Source: Methanoculleus sp.
Lineage (GTDB): Archaea; Halobacteriota; Methanomicrobia; Methanomicrobiales; Methanoculleaceae
Reading direction: 5' to 3'
Assembly (NCBI GenBank): GCA_023230425.1
Contig: JALNXI010000148.1
Location: forward strand, 1 to 5,410
Length of the DNA: 5,410 nucleotides
A model generated the notes under the pieces. That model worked only from the letters and a program-made list of their open reading frames with translations. It was not told the origin of the DNA and made no database searches. Shown piece by piece: positions 1 through 4,903 of the stretch. The position numbers were made by a program, and so were the translations under genes. Numbering within the stretch: the first letter of the stretch is position 1; every line of letters starts with the position of its first letter.

Positions 1-636
1 TGGTCCTCTGAGATGGGAGACCCGCTTGGAAGCGTATCGATCGACGGGGAGGGATCGAGCATCGTCGCCGGCGGCGATTCAGGAAAAATCTACTTCTTCA
101 GCAGAGACGGCCGGCTTCTCTGGAACTACAGGACGGGCAGCAACGGCGTCCGGGCGGCCATATCCCATGACGGCTCGACGGTAGCCGCAGCATCGCCCCA
201 GCGGGCCGTATTCCTCCTTAACCGGCACGGACGGCTGCTCTGGAAGTCTCCAGCGGACGAACGGGTTACGGACGTCTCACTCTCCGGAGACGGGTCGGCT
301 CTTGTGCTGGCGGACGGCGGCATCTCCGTGTTCAACCGGGACGGAGAGGTCGTATGGAGGTGTGTTACCGGGGAAGAGGCCAGGTGCGTCTCCGTCTCCC
401 CCGGCACAACCCATATCATCGCCGGTGCGCTCGACGGGACCGTATCGGTATTCAGGCTGCAGCCAGAAACCAGCCCTGCCGGTGCACCATCCCCGGATGC
501 CGTCGTCGCTGCCGAACCATCCCCCTCCCCGGAGGAGACATCCCCGGAGCAGAGGGCGGCACTCTCCGCGGCCGCACCGATTGCTATCGGCGCGTGGCTT
601 GCTGCACTGGCATGGTGGAAGAGAGAGGAGCGGTGA
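1..636 (+). CDS. Beta-propeller (PQQ/WD40-like repeat) surface protein with C-terminal membrane anchor, 5'-truncated
   Basis: The frame is open from base 1 with no stop, so the gene starts upstream and the ATG at 13 is probably internal. The visible 211 residues hold about four repeats of roughly 39-40 residues (window residues about 10-50, 51-88, 89-127 and 128-155). Each follows the pattern of a DG or SPDG-like turn, a small hydrophobic strand, G-x-V/I-x-x-F, then a NRDGxxxW turn (RDGRLLW, RHGRLLW, RDGEVVW). This is typical of PQQ/WD40-like beta-propellers. A Pro/Ser/Glu-rich linker follows (about 155-182), then one hydrophobic helix (about 185-203) ending in WWKREER. That layout suggests a propeller outside the cell held by a C-terminal membrane helix. 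I see no PGF-type sorting motif. The last repeat is less regular than the others. The ligand or partner is unknown. It probably shares a transcript with the next gene, 10 nt downstream. Confidence 0.85.
   Translation, partial: WSSEMGDPLGSVSIDGEGSSIVAGGDSGKIYFFSRDGRLLWNYRTGSNGVRAAISHDGSTVAAASPQRAVFLLNRHGRLLWKSPADERVTDVSLSGDGSALVLADGGISVFNRDGEVVWRCVTGEEARCVSVSPGTTHIIAGALDGTVSVFRLQPETSPAGAPSPDAVVAAEPSPSPEETSPEQRAALSAAAPIAIGAWLAALAWWKREER
626..636 (+). promoter_or_regulatory. Split Shine-Dalgarno for the TIM-barrel gene
   Basis: AGGAG (626-630) and GGTGA (632-636) together match the archaeal anti-16S tail complement AGGAGGTGA with one extra base between them. GGTGA ends 10 nt before the ATG at 647 and overlaps the stop codon of the upstream gene. 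It supports 647 as the start and suggests translational coupling. Confidence 0.6.
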
Positions 637-646
637 CCTGGATCCC

Positions 647-1387
647 ATGCCCGATAAGCGTATCGGCTGCTCCACCTGCTGCCTGATGGACCAGACGCTC
701 GAAGAAGCGCTCGCCCTCATAGCCCGGCATACGAGCCTCGCGGAGATCCTCTCCGACGGCCCTCACTCCCTCTTCCAGGAAGAAGAGACCTGCCATTCGT
801 TCGGCCTCCGGTATACGGTCCATGCCCCGGTCGCTGATATCAACATCGCAGCCGATAACGAGCACCTGCGGAGGGCGGCCGTCAGGGTCGTCAGCGACCT
901 CGCGGAGATCTGCGACCGTATCGGCGCACAGCGGCTGGTCATTCACCCGGGACACGTCTGGGGGGAGGAGGTGCGGAGCGCCGCCGAGCGGGCCCTCGAC
1001 CGTTCGCTCAACGATCTCGCTCTCGCCCAGCAGGACGTAAACGTCCGGTTCGCCGTCGAGAACATGGGAGCATGGGAGATCTGTTTCTTCAGGGAGCCCG
1101 GGTTCCTCGACCGCCTTGCCGACAGCGGTCTCGGGTTCGCCCTCGATGTGGGGCACGCCCACGTGAACGGCAACCTGGGCCTGTTCCTGGAAGAGGGAGG
1201 AGCAATCCACGCTCACCTGCACGACAACTGCGGCCGGATGGACGACCACCTGGCATGCGGGGAAGGAAGCATCGACTTCGGGCGGGTAATGGCGGCTCTC
1301 CCGGGGGGTGTCACGAAGGTCGTCGAACCGGTCTCGTTTCAGCAGTACGAGAGGAGTCTTGAGCACCTGGGATCGCTCCGTCGCTGA
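647..1387 (+). CDS. Sugar phosphate isomerase/epimerase-like TIM-barrel protein (AP endonuclease 2 superfamily)
   Basis: This is a complete protein of 246 residues, a normal length for single-domain xylose-isomerase-like TIM barrels. Strand-end motifs fall in the expected order: IGCST (6-10), VHAP (58-61), VIHPGH (98-103), VEN (137-139), ALDVGHAHV (165-173), HAHLHDN (188-194), GEGSIDF (205-211) and VVEP (225-228). The likely divalent-metal ligands are H100, E138, D167, H170, H190 or H192, and E227, all present, so it should be catalytically competent. The family covers sugar isomerases, epimerases and endonuclease IV-like enzymes. The substrate cannot be told from the sequence. The start at 647 is chosen because the Shine-Dalgarno-like GGTGA lies just upstream and homology-like sequence begins at once; an in-frame extension to 302 would overlap the propeller gene and reads as low-complexity shadow sequence. 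Its stop is 4 nt from the stop of the convergent gene on the other strand. Confidence 0.88.
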   Translation: MPDKRIGCSTCCLMDQTLEEALALIARHTSLAEILSDGPHSLFQEEETCHSFGLRYTVHAPVADINIAADNEHLRRAAVRVVSDLAEICDRIGAQRLVIHPGHVWGEEVRSAAERALDRSLNDLALAQQDVNVRFAVENMGAWEICFFREPGFLDRLADSGLGFALDVGHAHVNGNLGLFLEEGGAIHAHLHDNCGRMDDHLACGEGSIDFGRVMAALPGGVTKVVEPVSFQQYERSLEHLGSLRR

Positions 1388-1391
1388 ACGC

Positions 1392-1793
1392 TCACGGACC
1401 CCTCCCGATCAGCCGTTCCACCGCCGCACGAAACTCACGGAACTCTCTTGAGACCTCCGGCCCGGACGAGCCCGGATAGGCGTTCGCGCCCCGCACGACG
1501 GTGCTGTGCCCGTCCATCTCCATCCGCAGGTGCCAGTAGGTGACGTCGCAGCAGGAGTAGGCAGAGACATACTCCGGCTCCCACTCCCAAACACCGAGCC
1601 GGCCGGCAGTCTGCCGGAACCGCGCCCACTCCTCCGGTGTGGGCGACGCCTCCATCACCACCCCGGAGTAGCCGCCAGCACTCGCCCATTCGTAGAGGAG
1701 CCGGCCGTCCACGAGCCTGACGTAGAGGGACGGCCCGACGCTCCCGCCCATGTAGAACTCGAACGCCGCCGGAAGGGGTGCACCGTCGCACAT
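1392..1793 (-). CDS. Small conserved-looking protein of unknown function at the end of the ECF operon
   Basis: This is a 133-residue soluble protein with no signal peptide or membrane segment and five tryptophans (W36, W56, W69, W71, W87). The core reads like a small alpha/beta domain: a helix with PTPEEWARFRQ (51-61), then VWEWEPEY (68-75), a Cys pair (81-82), TYWHLRMEMDG (85-95), RGANAYPGS (101-109) and a C-terminal helix EFREFRAAVERLI. The arrangement W-x-W-x-P-x-Y, then a W-containing strand, then G-x-NAYP recalls small unnamed bacterial and archaeal proteins that I cannot assign to a family with certainty. The start lies 6 nt after the EcfT stop, so it is probably translated from the same transcript, but no strong Shine-Dalgarno is visible. 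A later ATG at residue 15 is an alternative start. No transport role can be inferred beyond position. Confidence 0.75.
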   Translation of the reverse strand: MCDGAPLPAAFEFYMGGSVGPSLYVRLVDGRLLYEWASAGGYSGVVMEASPTPEEWARFRQTAGRLGVWEWEPEYVSAYSCCDVTYWHLRMEMDGHSTVVRGANAYPGSSGPEVSREFREFRAAVERLIGRGP

Positions 1794-1799
1794 ATCAGG

Positions 1800-2585
1800 T
1801 TATACGACCAGCACGGCCAAATACCCTGCGACCGCAAGGCCCATGCAGCAGATCCCGGCGGCGTCGGCCCTGCCCGGGGCAAGTTTCCGCATTGGTGTCC
1901 GGGTGCCGGAGCGGTATCCCCGCAGATCGATGGTCAGCCCGAGGACCGTGGTCTTCCCGAGCGAATTGGATACCAGCGGTATGATGATGGGGAAGAGGCC
2001 CCGGATCCTGCCGACAGGGCCTCTTCCGGGATTATAGGCACGAGCAAGCTGCGCCTCGTGGATCCGCTTCCCCTCGAGCTGCAGGCTCGGGATGAACCGG
2101 AGCGCAATCAAGAAGATGAGCGTGTAGTCAACAGGCATCCTGAGGTGGTCCATGACGTGGACGAGGTCGCGCGGCTGGGTGGATATGACCAGGAGCTGGA
2201 AAGCAAAGAGCATCGCCGCGAACCGGAGCGACATCGCGAGCGCGAGGTCGACCGCCCCCGCCGTGACGGGGAAGGCCCCCCCGATGACCGGGACCGCCGG
2301 AGGGACCAGGTAGCCGAGGGTATCCCCGCTCCTGATGGTGAGGACGGTGAGGGCAAGCAGGCTCACCGCGAGCGAGAGGAGCAGGGGCACCTGGCGGAGG
2401 AGGTCGCGGGCGAGCCCCCCCGCTGCCGCTACGGCTACAACCGCCCCGACAAGGGCCGCAAGCATCACGGTATCGCTCGTCAGCACCGCAAGGGCCACGA
2501 CGACGACGGCAAAGATCAGTTTGGTGAGCGGGTGGAGGCGGTGGAAGGCGCTCTCAAGGGTGACGTACTGCATAATTTCGGGCAT
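1800..2585 (-). CDS. ecfT: Energy-coupling factor transporter transmembrane protein EcfT (CbiQ family)
   Basis: This 261-residue membrane protein is the coupling subunit of an ECF importer: it links the ATPase pair to the substrate-binding S protein. The N-terminal family motif FHRLHPLTKL lies at residues 14-23, followed by hydrophobic segments (about 23-36, 38-57, 66-84 and 109-134, plus a final one at about 243-260). The cytoplasmic coupling region contains ARA at 181-183 (EAQLARA) and LRGYR at 221-225. These match the two X-Arg-Gly/Ala motifs at the ends of the coupling helices that contact the ATPases. Length and order are normal for the family. The ATG at 2585 is preferred because GGAGG lies 4 nt upstream and the family motif needs about 12 leading residues; the ATG at 2573 is possible. 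The gene overlaps the end of the ATPase gene by 70 nt and ends 6 nt before the next gene. Confidence 0.94.
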   Translation of the reverse strand: MPEIMQYVTLESAFHRLHPLTKLIFAVVVVALAVLTSDTVMLAALVGAVVAVAAAGGLARDLLRQVPLLLSLAVSLLALTVLTIRSGDTLGYLVPPAVPVIGGAFPVTAGAVDLALAMSLRFAAMLFAFQLLVISTQPRDLVHVMDHLRMPVDYTLIFLIALRFIPSLQLEGKRIHEAQLARAYNPGRGPVGRIRGLFPIIIPLVSNSLGKTTVLGLTIDLRGYRSGTRTPMRKLAPGRADAAGICCMGLAVAGYLAVLVV

Positions 2586-4039
2586 GGTTCCTCCCCATAG
2601 GTTCTCTCGTCGCGGACGATTCTTCCCTGCTCCATCCTGACGATATGGTCTGCATAATTCTCTACCAGGTGCATGTCGTGCGTCACCATGACGACCGTGT
2701 GGCCTTCGTATCGCAGGCGGCCAAGGATATCCATGACCCTTCCTGACTCCCGGGCATCGAGCCCGGTCGTAGGCTCGTCGAGCACGATCACCTTCGGCCT
2801 CATGGCGATGACGCAGGCTATGGCCAGACGCTGCCGCTCGCCCCGCGAGAGCGACCTCGGGTAGGCCGCCTTCCGGTGGAGGAGGCCAACTTCTGCGAGG
2901 GCTGCGTCGACCGGCAGCCCCGGGTCGCCGGGATCAATGTTCCGGAGACCGAAGGCCACCTCCCCCTCCACGGTCTCTGCAAAGAGCATGGTGTCCGGGT
3001 TCTGGAAGACAAGGCCCACGTGACGTGCCAGGGTCGCGACCGGGGCTGTCGCGGCATCGAGCCCGTCGACGAAGACGCTGCCTTTGGTGGGACGGAGCAG
3101 CCCGTTGAAGTGCTTGACGAGCGTCGTCTTCCCGGACCCGTTCTCCCCGACCACGGCCACGATCTCACCGGGGGCGACATCGAGGTCGAGGCCCCCGATG
3201 GCCATGACCCCATCGTAGCGGTGGACGAGTCCCCGGACCGATATGATGGGAGGGGCCTCGCTCGGGGGGACTGCCGCCGGTGCAGTGGGCCGGACGGCGC
3301 CACCCTTCGTGAGGCCGTCCTGTATCATCTGCGCTGGAGACCCTTCTCGCGTGATTGCCCCACCCTCGACAAGGAGCATCCGGTCCGCTATTGCGGCGAT
3401 TGCACCGAGTTTCTGCTCGACGATGAGCACGGCCGTGCCCTCGCCCGAGAGCCGCCGGAGGAGGGCGGAAACCGCACCGGTCGCCTCCGCATCCAGTTCG
3501 GCGGTCGGTTCGTCCAGGACCAGAACCTCCGTGCCGAGGGCGAGGGTTGCGGCGATGGCAACCCGCTGCTTCTGCCCGCCGGAGAGGGTGTGCGGGGCCC
3601 GGTCTGCGAGATCGGTGATCCCGGTCGCCTCCATCACCTGGCGGAGCCTTCGCCGCATCTCTTCCCGGGAGATCCCGAGGTTCTCAAGCCCGGAGGCCAC
3701 TTCCTCCTCGACGGTCGAGAAGATGAGTTGGGCATCGGCATCGTCGAAGACCACCCCGACGTGCCTTCCAATCTCAGCCATGCTCCGGTAGTCCCGGGCG
3801 CTCTTCCCGAGGATGGTGATTGCGCCGTTAAGCGTGCCGCCGTACTCGTGGTAGAGGATGCCGGACGCCGCAAGGCAGAGGGTCGTCTTCCCGGCCCCGG
3901 TAGGCCCGGTGACGAAGACGATCTCCCCCCTCCGGACATCAAGGTTGATCCCATCGAGTGCCGGCGACTCCGACCCGGGATAGGTGTAGGAGATGCCTTC
4001 AAGAGAAAGGGCGATCGCCCGGCCGGCATCAGGAGTCAT
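2516..4039 (-). CDS. ecfA: Fused double-ATPase subunit of an ECF transporter (EcfA-EcfA')
   Basis: This 507-residue protein carries two ABC ATPase domains in tandem and powers the ECF importer at the cytoplasmic face. Domain 1 (about 8-240) has Walker A GPTGAGKT (45-52), signature LSGGQ (152-156) and Walker B LVLDEPT (173-179). Its Q-loop position reads FDD (D99) instead of FQ, and its switch position reads VEQ (Q209) instead of His. A Pro/Ala-rich linker covers about 245-264. Domain 2 (about 265-480) has Walker A GENGSGKT (298-305), Q-loop FQNPD (Q346), Walker B VIVLDEPT (417-424) and the switch HD (H454). Its signature is LSRGE (397-401). The start ATG overlaps the S-gene stop by 11 nt, which implies translational coupling. 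The last 23 or so residues (485-507) lie in the 70-nt overlap with ecfT and look unconstrained, rich in Ser, Thr, Pro and Arg. ECF-type identity rests on the CbiO-like motifs plus adjacent S and T genes. Confidence 0.95.
   Translation of the reverse strand: MTPDAGRAIALSLEGISYTYPGSESPALDGINLDVRRGEIVFVTGPTGAGKTTLCLAASGILYHEYGGTLNGAITILGKSARDYRSMAEIGRHVGVVFDDADAQLIFSTVEEEVASGLENLGISREEMRRRLRQVMEATGITDLADRAPHTLSGGQKQRVAIAATLALGTEVLVLDEPTAELDAEATGAVSALLRRLSGEGTAVLIVEQKLGAIAAIADRMLLVEGGAITREGSPAQMIQDGLTKGGAVRPTAPAAVPPSEAPPIISVRGLVHRYDGVMAIGGLDLDVAPGEIVAVVGENGSGKTTLVKHFNGLLRPTKGSVFVDGLDAATAPVATLARHVGLVFQNPDTMLFAETVEGEVAFGLRNIDPGDPGLPVDAALAEVGLLHRKAAYPRSLSRGERQRLAIACVIAMRPKVIVLDEPTTGLDARESGRVMDILGRLRYEGHTVVMVTHDMHLVENYADHIVRMEQGRIVRDERTYGEEPCPKLCSTSPLRAPSTASTRSPN
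2590..2594 (-). promoter_or_regulatory. Shine-Dalgarno GGAGG for ecfT inside the EcfA coding region
   Basis: GGAGG on the minus strand ends 4 nt before the ATG at 2585 and lies inside the EcfA reading frame. It supports a real translation start within the upstream gene rather than an artefactual overlap. Confidence 0.65.
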
Positions 4040-4595
4040 CGACCGGTCCTGCGCCGTGTGCCGGGGCTACCTGCCTGACTCCCCGCATCAGTGCCCGCGA
4101 TGCCGGCACCTCGAGCGCCTGCGCAACGACGGCGTTGACCGTTGCCGTGATGAGGACGATCGGGACGGTTACCGCGAGGAACGCCCCGATCGTCCCGAAC
4201 TTGCCAAGGACCGTCGGGGCCACGGCAAGGAGCGCGATGAGGATGAAGGAGAATCCGCTCGCGAGGGTGGCCAGAAGCGTCGTCACGGCGGGTGCGAGAA
4301 CGAACCGGTCTCTCAACACGAGGTAGGTTGCGAGGCAGACGACCGCCCCGATGGGTTCGCTGATCAGGTTTGCGGGGGGGAATATCGAGTGGCTGACGAG
4401 GGCACAGATGACGCCCGCCACAACGCCGATCCCGAGTGCTTCCCGGAACGTGGGCACGACGAGGATGATGGCGAGGCTATAAAAGGCAATCACGAGGTTC
4501 GATACGATGGGGCCGGGGATCAGGAGCGACATGTACCTGATGATGGCCCCTACGGCAAGGAGTATGCCGACGATTGCAATGTCTCTTGACTTCAT
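4029..4595 (-). CDS. ECF transporter substrate-binding S component, TrpP-like (candidate tryptophan importer)
   Basis: This is a 188-residue, almost wholly hydrophobic protein with about six membrane helices (roughly 5-25, 30-48, 52-70, 80-96, 98-127 and 136-160) and a short polar tail ending VDDS. Size, topology and position directly before the fused EcfA and EcfT identify it as the substrate-specific S subunit of a dedicated ECF importer. An alanine/glycine-rich first helix (AIVGILLAVGAI) is typical of S proteins and of their contact with EcfT. From memory, the central stretch with FPPANLISEPIGA (72-84) resembles the equivalent FPGG..P.MIDKPVTA region of the Bacillus tryptophan transporter TrpP. 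I do not see the hallmarks of BioY, ThiT, RibU or CbiM. Substrate is therefore a guess. An in-frame TAA at 4607-4605 with no other start codon in between fixes the ATG at 4595. The upstream Shine-Dalgarno is weak. The stop overlaps the start of the ATPase gene. Confidence 0.85.
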   Translation of the reverse strand: MKSRDIAIVGILLAVGAIIRYMSLLIPGPIVSNLVIAFYSLAIILVVPTFREALGIGVVAGVICALVSHSIFPPANLISEPIGAVVCLATYLVLRDRFVLAPAVTTLLATLASGFSFILIALLAVAPTVLGKFGTIGAFLAVTVPIVLITATVNAVVAQALEVPASRALMRGVRQVAPAHGAGPVDDS

Positions 4596-4610
4596 GGTAT
4601 CAGTTTACCA
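4595..4610. repeat. Small inverted repeat abutting the S-gene start codon
   Basis: TGGTA (4595-4599) and TACCA (4606-4610) are perfect 5-bp arms separated by 6 bp. In the mRNA this could form a small hairpin directly before or touching the AUG. The arms are short, so chance is a fair explanation. Confidence 0.3.
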
Positions 4611-4697
4611 GTATGGAGTTCGATGAGCGATCGGGTTCGAGTATGTGCGGGAGATCAGTACGGACGCCAGCGTGGACGGGGAAGGGGCCAGAAGAGT

Positions 4698-4719
4698 CCT
4701 CCCGGGATGCTCCCGGAGG
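4698..4719 (-). other. Strong GC hairpin in the S-gene leader (hairpin 2)
   Basis: CCTCCCGGGA (4698-4707) and TCCCGGAGG (4711-4719) pair over 9 bp with one bulged base and a 3-nt loop. It would form in the 5' untranslated RNA of the ECF operon. It is not followed by a run of U, so it does not look like an archaeal terminator. Function is unknown. Confidence 0.6.
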
Positions 4720-4726
4720 CGATGGA

Positions 4727-4743
4727 CGGGGCTGAGAGCCCCG
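4727..4743 (-). other. Perfect GC hairpin in the S-gene leader (hairpin 1)
   Basis: CGGGGCT (4727-4733) and AGCCCCG (4737-4743) form a perfect 7-bp stem with a 3-nt loop, about 20 nt after the expected transcript start. The 5' arm on the RNA could instead pair with GGCCCC at 4689-4684, so two exclusive folds are possible. No U-run follows. Confidence 0.6.
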
Positions 4744-4750
4744 GTAAAAC

Positions 4751-4768
4751 TGTACTCATTGTAGTACA
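4751..4768. promoter_or_regulatory. Palindromic operator candidate TGTACT-N6-AGTACA
   Basis: The 18-bp site TGTACTCATTGTAGTACA has perfect 6-bp arms and lies 18 bp downstream of the TATA box on the minus strand, over the expected transcription start. A repressor bound here would block initiation. The half-site TGTAC(T) is close to TGTACA, the TRP box of the archaeal tryptophan repressor TrpY of Methanothermobacter. It also shares GTACT...AGTAC with bacterial TrpR operators, though with different spacing. The palindrome is seen directly; the regulator is inferred. Confidence 0.6.
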
Positions 4769-4785
4769 AGATAGTTCATTGATGT

Positions 4786-4793
4786 ATATATAA
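4786..4793 (-). promoter_or_regulatory. Archaeal TATA box for the ECF operon
   Basis: On the minus strand TTATATAT (4793-4786) lies in the only clearly AT-rich stretch of the window (about 4744-4798, roughly 30% GC by eye). With usual archaeal spacing of about 26 nt from box centre, transcription would start near 4763. That leaves a leader of about 165 nt before the S-gene ATG. The upstream bases GGTAA could serve as a weak BRE. Confidence 0.65.
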
Positions 4794-4798
4794 TTACC

Positions 4799-4903
4799 AG
4801 GGCTTTCAAGCCGCCCGCCGGCGGACGTCAGGTTCGGTCCGGTCACGAAGAGGTAGACGGTATCGATCCCCGTGCTCGTCCCCGTGAGCGTGACATCGCC
4901 TTC
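4799..4903 (-). pseudogene. Fragment of a Methanomicrobiales surface/S-layer-type protein gene
   Basis: On the minus strand, in a frame different from the deacetylase, bases 4903 to about 4799 encode about 35 residues: EGDVTLTGTSTG, then GIDTVYLFVTGPNL, then TSAGGRLESP. From memory this matches a recurring domain start in large secreted or S-layer proteins of Methanoculleus-type methanogens (T-x-T-GVDxVYLFxTGPNLP...). The resemblance stops at about 4799, exactly where the AT-rich promoter DNA begins, and there is no start codon or rest of the gene. It is therefore a remnant, not a working gene. Its upstream half lies under the out-of-frame 3' end of the deacetylase gene. Assignment rests on recalled similarity. 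Confidence 0.5.

Larger units (their letters stand above)
4655..4759 (-). other. Possible near-leaderless leader ORF, 34 codons with two Trp codons
   Basis: An ATG at 4759 opens a 34-codon frame ending in TGA at 4657-4655. The expected transcript start (about 4763) is only a few bases upstream, so it could be read as a leaderless or near-leaderless message. The frame spans both leader hairpins and ends FWPLPRPRWRPY, with Trp codons at 4690-4688 and 4669-4667. Trp twice in 34 residues is notable before a candidate tryptophan transporter. There is no ribosome binding site, and composition alone could give this frame in GC-rich DNA, so it may not be translated. It is listed as a candidate only. 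Confidence 0.2.

Noticed and set aside
302..646. In-frame 5' extension of the TIM-barrel gene
   Set aside because: It lies fully within the propeller gene, encodes Pro/Arg/Ser-rich shadow sequence, and family-like sequence begins only after the ATG at 647.
584..1366. Minus-strand open frame of 260 codons opposite the TIM-barrel gene
   Set aside because: It is the antisense of a gene with ordered catalytic motifs, and its own product has no recognisable domain.
1506..2600. Long + strand open frame of 364 codons opposite the unknown gene and ecfT
   Set aside because: Its product is a run of charged residues (Arg, Glu, Asp, His) typical of the antisense shadow of a GC-rich membrane-protein gene, and the minus-strand genes there have clear motifs.
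2876..4078. Long + strand open frame of 400 codons opposite the fused ATPase
   Set aside because: It mirrors the ATPase coding sequence, shows no domain of its own, and the minus-strand frame carries all ABC motifs.
4633..4640. GGGTTCGA, resembling the T-loop of a tRNA
   Set aside because: There is no pairing T-stem, acceptor stem or anticodon arm around it on either strand.
4698..4743. The two GC hairpins as a transcription terminator for the deacetylase gene
   Set aside because: They lie downstream of the ECF promoter on the same strand and have no U-run after them, so they are better read as leader structure.
4783..4794. The TATA-like sequence read as a + strand promoter
   Set aside because: No + strand gene follows it; everything downstream on that strand is opposite the deacetylase gene.
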